This document shows positions 1 through 7,026 of a stretch of DNA of 26,885 nucleotides, in pieces. The stretch comes from ZC4RG35 sp964388105. Lineage in GTDB: Bacteria; Actinomycetota; Acidimicrobiia; Spongiisociales; ZC4RG35. Position 1 is the first letter of the stretch. The number at the start of each line of letters is the position of its first letter. The translations under genes and the position numbers were made by a program. The notes beneath the pieces are model-generated. The model saw only the letters and a list, made by a program, of their open reading frames with translations, was not told the origin of the DNA and did no database searches. The DNA lies in assembly GCA_964388105.1 (NCBI GenBank), contig CAYLYQ010000025.1, positions 1 to 26,885 of the forward strand, in the 5' to 3' direction.

Positions 1-29
1 TCCGCCTCCACCACCAAGGCTGGCCCTGA

Positions 30-362
30 TCAACAGCCGGCCGCAAAGCGGTAGGCCTGGCAGACCTGGATCAGCTTGGCATCCCCAAGCTGAGTGATTC
101 TCTCGCGAAACCTGTTGACACGGATCGACGCCATGTTGTCGAAGTTGGCCGCACAGGTGCGTGGCATCCCGTCGTCAGTCGTCAATACCACCTCTGTCGG
201 AAGGCCTCGGACGACGCTGGTGACCGGCGCAACGAGTACATAGTTGAGCTTGGGGATGAATCGTTCCCGGGTCAGGACGAGAACCGGGCGGACCTTGCCG
301 TCAGGGGCGTCGGCCCACCAGATGTCACCTCGATGCAACCGTGGGGGGTTCAGTCCTCCCAT
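30..362 (-). CDS. MazF/PemK-family toxin (probable mRNA endoribonuclease)
   Basis: A 110-residue protein of normal MazF length. Seen: N-terminal RGDIWWAD (residues 11-18), RPVLVLT (25-31) and PVTS (46-49), the conserved beta-barrel strands and active-site loop of the MazF/PemK/CcdB fold. Family knowledge: such proteins cut mRNA or tRNA at short motifs and arrest growth until bound by their antitoxin. The ATG lies inside the last codons of the upstream antitoxin gene (13 nt overlap, positions 350-362), so translation is probably coupled to the antitoxin, which keeps the toxin from being made alone. The cleavage motif cannot be read from sequence. The family assignment is secure; that it is an active toxin is inference. 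Confidence 0.86.
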   Translation of the reverse strand: MGGLNPPRLHRGDIWWADAPDGKVRPVLVLTRERFIPKLNYVLVAPVTSVVRGLPTEVVLTTDDGMPRTCAANFDNMASIRVNRFRERITQLGDAKLIQVCQAYRFAAGC

Positions 363-574
363 GGGATGTGGGACCAGTCGACCGGGATCTCGCCAAGAAG
401 GTCGTCATCAGTGAAACGCTCGAGCCACCGCTCCTCGAGCTGTCGCTCGATGAGGAGGCGCAATGCGTCGTCGAGCAGCTGGGACACATTGGTCGTGCCG
501 GTGAGCTCTTGAGCTTGTTCGAGCAGCTCCGGGGTCACAGTCGCAGATACCTTGGCTTTGGCCATGGAGGTCAT
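350..574 (-). CDS. MazE-like ribbon-helix-helix antitoxin
   Basis: A 74-residue protein directly upstream of and overlapping the toxin gene. Seen: an N-terminal stretch AKVSATVTPELLEQA followed by a segment ending LLDDALRLLIERQLEERW, the strand-helix-helix pattern of RHH/CopG-type DNA binders, then an acidic, Trp-rich tail (FTDDDLL...DWSHIPWED) of the kind that wraps MazF toxins. Start choice: ATG at 574, because a -10 box lies 6 nt upstream and no Shine-Dalgarno is visible; the in-frame ATG at 565 (MAKAK) is the alternative. It probably neutralises the toxin and represses its own operon through the inverted repeat at 573-603. The gene is small and easily missed inside a longer open frame. 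Confidence 0.78.
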   Translation of the reverse strand: MTSMAKAKVSATVTPELLEQAQELTGTTNVSQLLDDALRLLIERQLEERWLERFTDDDLLGEIPVDWSHIPWED

Positions 575-609
575 CCTATCGTCATACAGATGATCGGTAG
601 GATAATCAA
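573..609 (-). promoter_or_regulatory. Toxin-antitoxin promoter with overlapping inverted-repeat operator
   Basis: Reading the minus strand: -35 TTGATT (609-604), 17-nt spacer, -10 TATGAC (586-581), then 6 nt to the antitoxin ATG at 574, placing the transcription start at or next to the start codon (leaderless). An inverted repeat covers the -10 region and the spacer: ATCCTACCGATCAT (603-590) and, on the other arm, ATCCTATCGTCAT (573-585 on the plus strand), with a 4-nt centre. This is the layout expected for autorepression by an RHH antitoxin. The repeat is directly visible; its role as operator is inference. Confidence 0.62.
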
Positions 610-624
610 TCCTCCTGAAGCGGC

Positions 625-1409
625 TCAGGGCTGCAGCAGGTAGAACGCCGAGAACCGGTTGGTGATCTCCTCGAGAGGCTCGAAGGTGGAGAACCCTGCC
701 TCCCGTGCCATCTCCTCGGCGCGCTGCCGGCCCCAGCCGGCCCCGAGACCCGCACCGCCAATCGCCAGTGACTGGGTCATGCAATGGAGGAGCGAGATCC
801 CGTAGTTGATGACACCGATGTCGTCCAGGTTGTCGTCGAGATCGGTCGACATGTTTGGTTCCATCATCAGGTAGACCCCACCGGGTCGGAGTGCCTCCCG
901 GGTCCGGCGCAGGGCGGCTGCAGGCTTCGCCAGGTCGTGGATGACGTCGAAGCTCGTGATCAGGTCGAAGCCGTCGGGGAGCTCCTCGGCCGGGAGCCGG
1001 GAGAAACTGGCGTTGACCAGATCTGCGGAGCGACTCCGGGCGATCTCCAGGGCCGCCTCGGACACGTCGAACCCGCGGAAACGGGACTCCGGGTAGGCGC
1101 GGGCCATCGTGATCACTGCGGTCCCCGTCCCGCATCCGATGTCGGCGACGTCGATTCCGGCCTCCAGTCNNNNNNNNNNNNNNNNNNNNNNNNNNNNNNN
1201 NNNNNNNNNNNNNNNNNNNNNNNNNNNNNNNNNNNNNNNNNNNNNNNNNNNNNNNNNNNNNNNNNNNNNGCGGCGGTGCCACTCTCGTGTTCCTCGAGCC
1301 AGGCGAGCAGGCCGCATCGATCGGCAACGGCCAGCACGCCGATGGCGGCAGCGCCGGCGGCCATCTCGGTGAACCGGTCGAAGAACGCCTCGATCCGGGC
1401 CCGGTCCAT
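625..1409 (-). CDS. Class I SAM-dependent methyltransferase, Rv2258c-like (interrupted by assembly gap)
   Basis: Two pieces of one gene flank the N run. The N-terminal part (1409-1270) begins MDRARIEAFFDRF and resembles the helical/winged-helix lead domain of Rv2258c-type methyltransferases. The C-terminal part (1169-625) has SAM motif I (VADIGCGTGTAV), the acidic strand-2 end (FRGFDVSEAALE), FDLITSFDVIHD, LRPGGVYLMMEP, and a family-typical tail with LLHCMTQSL and GGAGLGAGWG. The pieces are in different frames only because the filler is 100 N; the true gap must be 2 modulo 3. Family members are about 350 residues, so several hundred bases are probably missing. The ATG shares one base with the hutI stop (TGATG), so it is the third gene of the hut transcript. 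The methyl acceptor is unknown. Confidence 0.8.
1170..1269. other. Scaffold gap (100 N)
   Basis: Exactly 100 N, the usual filler for a gap of unknown size. It falls inside the methyltransferase gene and artificially breaks its reading frame. Confidence 0.99.
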
Positions 1410-2587
1410 CAGACGACCGCCCCTCCCCGGATGACCCGCCAGGCGAGATCGGTCGCGGGCCGGTAAGGGATGTGTGCCGGGTCGGGGGCGTCCAACACCA
1501 CCAGGTCGGCGACCGAACCGGTCGCGAGCTGGCCGTGGCCGTCCAATTCCAGGGCGAGGGCCCCGCCCCGGGTGGCGGCCCAGATCGCTTGCTCCACCGT
1601 GAGCCCCATCTGCACCACCGCCAACGAGATGATGGGGCCCATGGCCTCGAAGTACGAGGTTCCGGGGTTGCAGTCCGTGGCGACGGCCACCGTGCACCCG
1701 GAGTCCCACAGCATCCGGGCCGGGGCATGGGTGCTCCGCAGCATGTAGGAGGCGCCCGGCACCAGCACTGCGGCCACTCCGGCGTCGGCCAGCGCCCTGG
1801 CGTCCTCGGGCGTCACGTGATCGAGATGGTCGGCGGACACCGCGCCCATCTCGGCAGCCAGGGCAGCGCCGCCGCTGTGGCTGAGCTGTTCGGCGTGGAC
1901 CCGAAGGCCCATGCCGTGCTCCCGGGCCGCGGCGAGCACCGCGCGGGCCTCGTCCACCGAGAACACGCCTTCTTCGACGAACACGTCGCAGTAGTCGGCG
2001 AGCCCGGATGCGGCGGGGATCATCTCGCTCACCAGCAGGTCGAGGTACTCCTCCCGGGGGACATCCGGCGGGACGGTGTGAGCGCCGAGGAAGCTGGTGC
2101 GCACCGTGATCCCGAGCTCGGCGCCCACCTGGCGGGCCACGCGGAGCAGCCGGACCTCTGTTTCCGTGTCGAGGCCGTAGCCCGACTTGATCTCGACGGC
2201 TGTGGTGCCGGTCGCCATCATGTGACGCACGCGCCCCAGGGCCAGGTCCAGCAGTTCCTCCTCGCTGGCCTTCCGGGTGGCCGACACGGTGGCGGCGATG
2301 CCCCCGCCCGCTGCAGCGATGTCCCGGTAGGTCTCGCCGTCCATCTTGCGCCGGAACTCGTCGGAGCGGTCGCCTGCGAACACCACGTGGGTGTGGGCGT
2401 CGACGAACCCGGGGATCACCGCCCTTCCGTCACATTCGATGACCTGTCTCGATCCGGCCTCGGGCGCGTCCGCCTCCGGGCCTGCGTAGGTGACCCGACC
2501 GTCGTCGACGGCGACGACGGCGCCCCGCACCGGGTCGCCGGAGTTGGTGGTGAGGTGGCCGATCCCCGTGAGGTAGAGGTCCGTCAT
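1409..2587 (-). CDS. hutI: Imidazolonepropionase (HutI)
   Basis: Hydrolyses 4-imidazolone-5-propionate to N-formimino-L-glutamate, the third step of histidine degradation; cytoplasmic metalloenzyme of the amidohydrolase superfamily. 392 residues, normal for HutI. Seen: metal-binding VDAHTHVVFAGDR (His65, His67), the glycine loop AAGGGIAATV, EIKSGYGL (133-139), His231 in HAEQLSHSGG, His254 in SADHLDH, and Asp305 in ATDCNPGTS, which is the family's full set of metal and substrate ligands. Its ATG overlaps the hutH stop by 4 nt (ATGA), so the two are translationally coupled. Urocanase (hutU), which acts between HutH and HutI, is not in the window and must lie elsewhere if the pathway is complete. 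Confidence 0.97.
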   Translation of the reverse strand: MTDLYLTGIGHLTTNSGDPVRGAVVAVDDGRVTYAGPEADAPEAGSRQVIECDGRAVIPGFVDAHTHVVFAGDRSDEFRRKMDGETYRDIAAAGGGIAATVSATRKASEEELLDLALGRVRHMMATGTTAVEIKSGYGLDTETEVRLLRVARQVGAELGITVRTSFLGAHTVPPDVPREEYLDLLVSEMIPAASGLADYCDVFVEEGVFSVDEARAVLAAAREHGMGLRVHAEQLSHSGGAALAAEMGAVSADHLDHVTPEDARALADAGVAAVLVPGASYMLRSTHAPARMLWDSGCTVAVATDCNPGTSYFEAMGPIISLAVVQMGLTVEQAIWAATRGGALALELDGHGQLATGSVADLVVLDAPDPAHIPYRPATDLAWRVIRGGAVV

Positions 2588-4083
2588 GGGGCTACGAGCT
2601 CTCCCGACTCGATGAGGCCGACCACCGCCTCGATTTCATCGGTGAGCGGCCGGTCCTCGGTCAACGTGGGGACGGCGCGGCGAATCCTGGCCAGCACCGC
2701 GGCGGTCCCGGGACCCGGCTCGAGCGGCGACCGATAGTCGACGCCCTGCGCAGCGCACATGAGCTCGATGGCCAGAACGCGTCGGACGTTCTCGACGATG
2801 GTTCCGAGCTTCCGGCCCGCGCCCCACCCCATCGAAACGTGGTCCTCCTGGCTCCCCGAGGTCGGGATGGTGTCGACCGACGCCGGATGGGCCAGCACCT
2901 TGTTCTCGGCCACGAGGGCCGCCTGGACGTACTGGGCGATCATGTACCCGGAGTTCACGCCGGGCTTCGCGGCCAGGAATGCCGGCAGTCCGGCCGACCG
3001 GACCGGGTCGAGCATGCGGTCGGTGCGGCGCTCCGAGATCGAGGCCAGCTCGGAGATGGCGATGGCGGCGAAGTCGAGGGCGAACGCGAGTGGTTGGCCG
3101 TGGAAGTTGCCTGCCGACACCACGTCACCGGTGTCGGGGAAGACGATCGGATTGTCCACGACCGCCGACAGCTCCCGGCGGAGGACAGCCTCCACGTGGT
3201 CCAGGGTGTCCGACACCGCGCCATGCACCTGGGGCGCGCAACGGAGCGAGTATGCGTCCTGAACCGCATGGTCGAAGTCGTGGGCGTGGGACTCACCGAT
3301 CTCAGAGCCTTCGATGAGCGCCGCGATCCGGCGCGCGGACGCACCCTGGCCCGGGTGGGGGCGCAGTTCGTGGACCCGGGCCTGGAACGGCCGGGAGCTG
3401 CCCATGAGGGCCTCCACCGTCAGTGCGCAGGCGATATCGGCGGCCTCCACGAGCCGACGGCAGCGGTCGAGGGCGAGGACTCCCATCGCGGCCATGCCTT
3501 CGGTGCCGTTGAGGAGGCTCAGGCCTTCCTTGGTGAGGAGGCGGAGCGGCTCGAGACCCGACTCGGCGGTCCTCATCACCGTCCCGTCCTTCTTCACCCA
3601 CCCCTCTCCGATGACCGGGAGGGCCAGGTGGGCGAACGGGGCCAGGTCGCCCGACGCCCCCACCGACCCCTGGGAGGGCACCACCGGGAGGATGTCACGG
3701 TCGAGCATTTCGAGGAGCTTCTCCACGACAACCGGTCGCACGCCGGAGTGGCCCTGGGCCAGGGTCCTGGCCCTGAGGAGGAGCATCGCCCGCACCAGCT
3801 CGTCGGGTAGAGGGTCTCCCACGCCGGTGGCATGTGACCGGACGAGGTTCAGCTGCAACTCCTCGGTCTCCGCCTTCCCGATGTGGGTGCCGGCGAGCGC
3901 CCCAAAGCCCGTAGTGATGCCGTAGACGACCTGATCGGACTCCACGGCCCGTTCCACCACTTCCCGCGCCGGGCCCATCCGGGAGCCAAGGTCGGGGGAA
4001 GCGACCGCTCGGGATCCTCGGTGGGCGACAGCCACCACCTGTTCCGGCGTCAGCGGCCCGCCGTCCACGATCAGTATCTCCAC
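2584..4083 (-). CDS. hutH: Histidine ammonia-lyase (HutH)
   Basis: Deaminates L-histidine to trans-urocanate, the entry step of histidine catabolism. About 499 residues, close to the usual 500-510. Seen: Tyr54 in YGITTGFG, the MIO-forming Ala-Ser-Gly triad at 143-145 in GASGDLAPFAHL, NFHGQPLAFALDF, and SQEDHVSMG near the C-terminus. Start choice: I prefer GTG at 4083 (VEILIVDGGPLTPEQ), which aligns with the family N-terminus and has TACCGT 8 nt upstream. An in-frame ATG at 4119 would add 12 residues but would run into the divergent thioesterase gene and across its promoter. First gene of hutH-hutI-methyltransferase. Confidence 0.96.
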   Translation of the reverse strand: MEILIVDGGPLTPEQVVAVAHRGSRAVASPDLGSRMGPAREVVERAVESDQVVYGITTGFGALAGTHIGKAETEELQLNLVRSHATGVGDPLPDELVRAMLLLRARTLAQGHSGVRPVVVEKLLEMLDRDILPVVPSQGSVGASGDLAPFAHLALPVIGEGWVKKDGTVMRTAESGLEPLRLLTKEGLSLLNGTEGMAAMGVLALDRCRRLVEAADIACALTVEALMGSSRPFQARVHELRPHPGQGASARRIAALIEGSEIGESHAHDFDHAVQDAYSLRCAPQVHGAVSDTLDHVEAVLRRELSAVVDNPIVFPDTGDVVSAGNFHGQPLAFALDFAAIAISELASISERRTDRMLDPVRSAGLPAFLAAKPGVNSGYMIAQYVQAALVAENKVLAHPASVDTIPTSGSQEDHVSMGWGAGRKLGTIVENVRRVLAIELMCAAQGVDYRSPLEPGPGTAAVLARIRRAVPTLTEDRPLTDEIEAVVGLIESGELVAP

Positions 4084-4108
4084 GAGCGGGCACGGTACCT
4101 TGCCGACC
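4084..4108. promoter_or_regulatory. Compact divergent leaderless promoters (hutH / thioesterase)
   Basis: Only 25 bp separate the two start codons. A central GGTACC gives a TAnnnT -10 box on each strand: TACCTT on plus (4096-4101, 7 nt before ATG 4109) and TACCGT on minus (4097-4092, 8 nt before GTG 4083). The two boxes share the TA at 4096-4097. No clear -35 or Shine-Dalgarno is visible for either gene. The hexamers and spacings are seen; promoter activity is inferred. Confidence 0.5.
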
Positions 4109-4495
4109 ATGGCGACCACCCAGAAGATCCGCTACTCGGACACAGATCCTCAGGGGATCGCGTTCAACGGCAACTATGCCCGCTATTGGGACGACGCCTT
4201 GACCGACTGGTTCGAGGAGGCCGGGTTTGCAGGAGAAGGGCTCGGCGCCGGCGTCGAGATGGTGACCGCCCGCATCGAGATGGACTTCCGCGCGTCGGCC
4301 CGGCTCGGCGACGTCCTGGTGACCACCGCGGTGGTGGAGAGGTTCGGCAACACCTCGATGACCGTCGGTCTGACCACTCGCCGGCAGGCCGACGGCGAGC
4401 TGATCGTGGAAGGACGGGAGGTGATCGTGTTCGTCGATCCAAACGGCTTCCGGCCGGTGCCGGTGCCGGATGTGATGCGGGAGAGGCTCTCATGA
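4109..4495 (+). CDS. Acyl-CoA thioesterase, 4-hydroxybenzoyl-CoA thioesterase/YbgC hotdog family
   Basis: 128 residues, one hotdog domain. Seen: RYSDTDPQGIAFNGNYARYWDD at the N-terminus, matching the 4HBT-family active-site motif; Asp13, the second Asp of DTD, corresponds to the catalytic Asp17 of Pseudomonas 4-hydroxybenzoyl-CoA thioesterase. These enzymes hydrolyse acyl- or aroyl-CoA to free acid and CoA; the substrate cannot be deduced. Start choice: ATG at 4109 (MATTQK), 7 nt after a TACCTT box; a TTG three codons earlier is possible but lies inside that box. The stop region overlaps an ATG (ATGA, 4492-4495), so the next gene may be coupled to this one. Confidence 0.86.
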   Translation: MATTQKIRYSDTDPQGIAFNGNYARYWDDALTDWFEEAGFAGEGLGAGVEMVTARIEMDFRASARLGDVLVTTAVVERFGNTSMTVGLTTRRQADGELIVEGREVIVFVDPNGFRPVPVPDVMRERLS

Positions 4496-4524
4496 GGAAT
4501 CCCTTCCGGTTTCGAAAGGTTGGA

Positions 4525-4920
4525 ATGAACATGAACAAACTTCGTGACCTGCTCGAAGAGCCAGGCACCTCATTTGCCATCGTGGGCGCCACCGACACCC
4601 CTGGGAAGTACGGGGGGATCATCTATCGAGACCTGAAGCGCAAGGGCTTCCCCGTGTTCGCGGTCAATCCGAGCGTCGAGGCGGTCGACGGGGATCCGGC
4701 CTATGCGAGGCTGACCGACCTGCCCGAGAAGCCGACCATGGCCGTGATGGTCGTGCCGGCCCCGGTGGGACTGAAGGTGGTCGACGACGCGGCCGAAGCC
4801 GGGATCGACAACGTCTGGGTCCAGCCAGGCGCCCTCTCCAAGGAACTCGGTGAGAAGCTCGACGAGGGCGGCTTCTCCTGGATCGGCGGCGGCCCTTGCG
4901 TGATGGTGGAGACCCGCTAG
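4525..4920 (+). CDS. CoA-binding protein (CoA_binding_2 / YccU family)
   Basis: About 131 residues, one Rossmann-type CoA-binding domain. Seen: FAIVGATDTPGKYGG near the N-terminus (nucleotide-binding loop), FPVFAVNPSVEAVDG, DNVWVQPGALSKEL, and a closing GGGPCVMVETR with the family's Cys close to the end. Members bind CoA and resemble the N-terminal domain of succinyl-CoA synthetase alpha; their exact role is unknown. Start choice: ATG 4525, with GAAAGG (4514-4519) 5 nt upstream. ATG 4531, or ATG 4492 overlapping the thioesterase stop, are alternatives. Its TAG stop forms a CTAG palindrome with the stop of the convergent gene (4917-4920). Confidence 0.85.
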   Translation: MNMNKLRDLLEEPGTSFAIVGATDTPGKYGGIIYRDLKRKGFPVFAVNPSVEAVDGDPAYARLTDLPEKPTMAVMVVPAPVGLKVVDDAAEAGIDNVWVQPGALSKELGEKLDEGGFSWIGGGPCVMVETR

Positions 4921-6188
4921 AAGTCGCTAAGACAGCCATGCGCCCCCGGACGGGCGTCCTGCGGACAGGCCGGCTGGCCCTGAAAGTAGACGTCGGCTTC
5001 GTCGGTTTCAATGACCACCATCGACATCGCGCCACCGAAAGGGAGGACTGCTTCTCTCAGCAACTGTTCTGCGAGGTCGTATCGCCACAGTCGCGTCTGG
5101 TTGGCGCCAAACGACCAGTTGGATATGAACACTTGCGAACCGTCGGGAGACCACGCCAACTCAAATGCAGGTCCCGAGAGACCCACGACCGTTTCAGCAC
5201 CAGTCGCGGGATCCAACAGCCAGAGCGCTTGTGCGTCAGGAGACCCGACCAGGGCTGCGAGCCGACCTTCTTGTGGTGAACCGATCGGGGCCGCGCTGAC
5301 ACCGCGCTCGAGCACCCTGGTGTAGCCGGCCGGCACCCGGAACCGAATCGTTTCCGTGGTCTCAAGATCCGTGATGAGCAACTCGCCACACTCACCCGCG
5401 CACCAGCCGAGCTCGTCAACGGTTACGAATCGGGTCTGTCCGTACCCGGAGGCGGTCAGGCGGCGCAGCTCGCCGGATGCCGAGTCCCACAACGTCATCC
5501 CTAGGTCATGACCCAGTGCAAGCCCCCCAGGGATCCCGATTGCCGGATATCCTTCGGCGTCGACTCTGTTTGGCGCTGTTAGTTGCTCGCCGGTCACACT
5601 CACTTGCCAGGCTGTGGTCTCGGAACCCCCCGGATCGTTGATGAGCCAAACTCGATCAGGATCGGGACCCGGCAGGAAGATCCGCGCAGATCCCAACGAG
5701 AGTCCGTCGAGGCTGGCGATTTCCACCGCGTGTGGCTCACCCCATCCGACTACCAGGTGGTCACCCACGCGAGCCATGGAGAACCGTTCGTCTCCGGGGC
5801 GTTGACCGGGAATGGCGTGAGCCTGAGCAAGCCGCCGGTCCGGATCCAGAGCCATGAGCCCGTAGTAGCCATCGTCGAAGAGGAGAACCACGCCGGTCTC
5901 CTCACCGAAGAGTGGTCCGGCAACAGGGATTGACACCTGCAAGGTTGTGGTGGTGCTCGGTGCCACGGGTGGATGCGTCAGCGGTCCGTCGTCAGTGGTG
6001 ACGGATGGGATCGTCGGACCGGTAAGCCAGATCATGACGGCGATCGTTGCGACGACCCCAACAAACGCCAGGGAGATCCTCCGCCACGAAGTCCTGGTTC
6101 GCTCAGGTGCCTCGGGAACGGGGCGGCGCGCGAGCTCCGCCTGAAGGTCGGCGAGGGCGGTCCGCATTCGGAGGTCGAGGTCGTCCAT
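4917..6188 (-). CDS. Single-TM beta-propeller-like protein, sigma-factor partner (putative anti-sigma)
   Basis: 423 residues. Seen: a short charged cytoplasmic N-terminus (1-35), one membrane segment (about 36-56, ISLAFVGVVATIAVMIWLTG), a Pro/Thr linker with TTTTT (about 65-85), then a long outside domain with repeated strand patterns including ELAWSPDGSQVFISN, typical of TolB/WD40-like propellers. Two Cys pairs (WCAGEC; PACPQ...HGC) lie outside and may form disulphides. Its ATG shares one base with the stop of the sigma-factor gene, so the two are one transcript. By position and topology it could be a membrane anti-sigma factor or sensor, but it lacks the HxxxCxxC zinc motif of classical ZAS anti-sigmas. 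Function unproven. Confidence 0.7.
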   Translation of the reverse strand: MDDLDLRMRTALADLQAELARRPVPEAPERTRTSWRRISLAFVGVVATIAVMIWLTGPTIPSVTTDDGPLTHPPVAPSTTTTLQVSIPVAGPLFGEETGVVLLFDDGYYGLMALDPDRRLAQAHAIPGQRPGDERFSMARVGDHLVVGWGEPHAVEIASLDGLSLGSARIFLPGPDPDRVWLINDPGGSETTAWQVSVTGEQLTAPNRVDAEGYPAIGIPGGLALGHDLGMTLWDSASGELRRLTASGYGQTRFVTVDELGWCAGECGELLITDLETTETIRFRVPAGYTRVLERGVSAAPIGSPQEGRLAALVGSPDAQALWLLDPATGAETVVGLSGPAFELAWSPDGSQVFISNWSFGANQTRLWRYDLAEQLLREAVLPFGGAMSMVVIETDEADVYFQGQPACPQDARPGAHGCLSDF

Positions 6189-6703
6189 CAGTCCGCCAGA
6201 TCCTTCCGGAGACGATGTCGGGCCCGGTCGAGATGCGTCTTAACCGATTCTTCGGAGATACCGAGGGTCAGGGCGATCTCGGGGCGCCTGTATCCCGCTA
6301 CGTAGAACAGCGCGGCCACCTGGGCCTGGCGTCGTGGAAGTCGTCGCAGTAGGTCCCAGACCTCAGCACCAGTCGTCGGGGAGTGTATGGCACCCTCCGA
6401 CGCCAACCGTTGTGTCGCCCGTCTCTCGACCGTGTTCCGTCTGGCCCGCGACACCACGGAGTTCGAGACCACCTTTCGCACCCATGCGCCTGGCATGTCC
6501 AAGGCTGCTACTCGCTGCCAGCGCCGGAGAGCTGCTTCGAAGGCGTCCATCGTCAGTTCCTCCGCCGTTGACCAATTGCCACAGAGGACATAGGCGAGGC
6601 CGAGAACAGGGCGGTACTCGGCACGAAAGAAGTCGTCGAACTGCAGCGCCAGACCGGAAACAGGGGGATCCGGTGGGTCGGGGCTCGATTCATGGTTAGG
6701 CAT
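6188..6703 (-). CDS. RNA polymerase sigma factor, ECF (sigma-70 family)
   Basis: 171 residues from ATG 6703 (MPNHESSPD). Seen: region 2 from FDDFFRAEYRPVLGLAYVLCG through AEELTMDAFEAALRRW to PGAWVRKVVSNSVVSRARR; a variable linker; region 4 from LRRLPRRQAQVAALFYVAGY through the helix-turn-helix EIALTLGISEESVKTHLDRARHRLRK. There is no sigma region 1 or 3, as expected for an ECF sigma. The open frame extends upstream to 6844, but that extension is Arg-rich and unlike the family. GGAGG directly abuts the ATG, and TACCTG lies 7 nt upstream. Together with the coupled TM-propeller gene it forms a likely signal-response unit, with no two-component genes nearby. Confidence 0.88.
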   Translation of the reverse strand: MPNHESSPDPPDPPVSGLALQFDDFFRAEYRPVLGLAYVLCGNWSTAEELTMDAFEAALRRWQRVAALDMPGAWVRKVVSNSVVSRARRNTVERRATQRLASEGAIHSPTTGAEVWDLLRRLPRRQAQVAALFYVAGYRRPEIALTLGISEESVKTHLDRARHRLRKDLAD

Positions 6704-6936
6704 CCTCCGCCAGGTAACACGAATCAGCCGGCGAAATCGGGGGACAAGAATCTCGCGGGGACGGCGAGTGCCCTGGTGGAAAGAGCTGAGCTCAGCATTC
6801 GATTGGGCCGTCTGCAGGGCCGATGGGCGTGACTCTCCGGGCAACGCAGCCCCACGGCGTTCCCGGTGGATCGGTAGCCTCCCACGTGAAATCCTGCCGT
6901 ACCAGACGGTTCAAGAACTCCGGCATGCCAAGGTGG
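6704..6936. other. Intergenic region upstream of the sigma factor gene
   Basis: About 230 bp with no convincing coding frame. It should contain the sigma-factor promoter, but I find no clear -35/-10 pair and no recognisable ECF autoregulatory motif. A small stem (CCGT/ACGG around 6898-6911) is visible and probably insignificant. Confidence 0.5.
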
Positions 6937-7021
6937 TGACCCGGCTCGCTTCGCTCGCGCCCCCTCCCCCCTTCGGGGTACTCCCCCATTCCGCTACCGC
7001 TCCACGGGGGAGAGATCCTTT
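6937..7021 (-). repeat. GC-rich hairpin repeat, copy A (3' of acyl-CoA dehydrogenase)
   Basis: Read on the minus strand it starts AAAGGATCTCTCCCCC, 5 nt after the dehydrogenase stop. It holds a CTCCCCC/GGGGGAG stem (7012-7006 with 6987-6981) and the string GGGGGAGTACCC, and ends with a 24-nt stretch (6943-6966) identical to one in copy C. Copies B (16287) and C (24851) have the same order and orientation relative to the preceding gene. It could act as a terminator or mRNA 3'-end stabiliser. Confidence 0.72.
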
Positions 7022-7026
7022 GCCGG

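Noticed and set aside
625..1409. Methyltransferase as a frameshifted pseudogene
   Set aside because: The frame change coincides exactly with the 100-N filler, so it gives no evidence of a real lesion.
1472..2737. Long open frame on the plus strand opposite hutI
   Set aside because: It is antisense to a gene with complete HutI motifs; the translation is His/Gly/Val/Arg-rich low-complexity sequence without domains, as expected from high-GC shadow frames.
4084..4119. ATG start for hutH at 4119
   Set aside because: It would overlap the divergent thioesterase start and its -10 box; the family N-terminus and the leaderless box both favour GTG 4083.
6704..6844. N-terminal extension of the sigma factor to 6844
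   Set aside because: The extra 47 residues are Arg/Pro-rich and unlike sigma factors; region 2 is complete from ATG 6703.
6898..6926. tRNA-like T-arm (GGTTCAAGAACTCC)
   Set aside because: No acceptor stem, anticodon arm or D-arm can be built around it.
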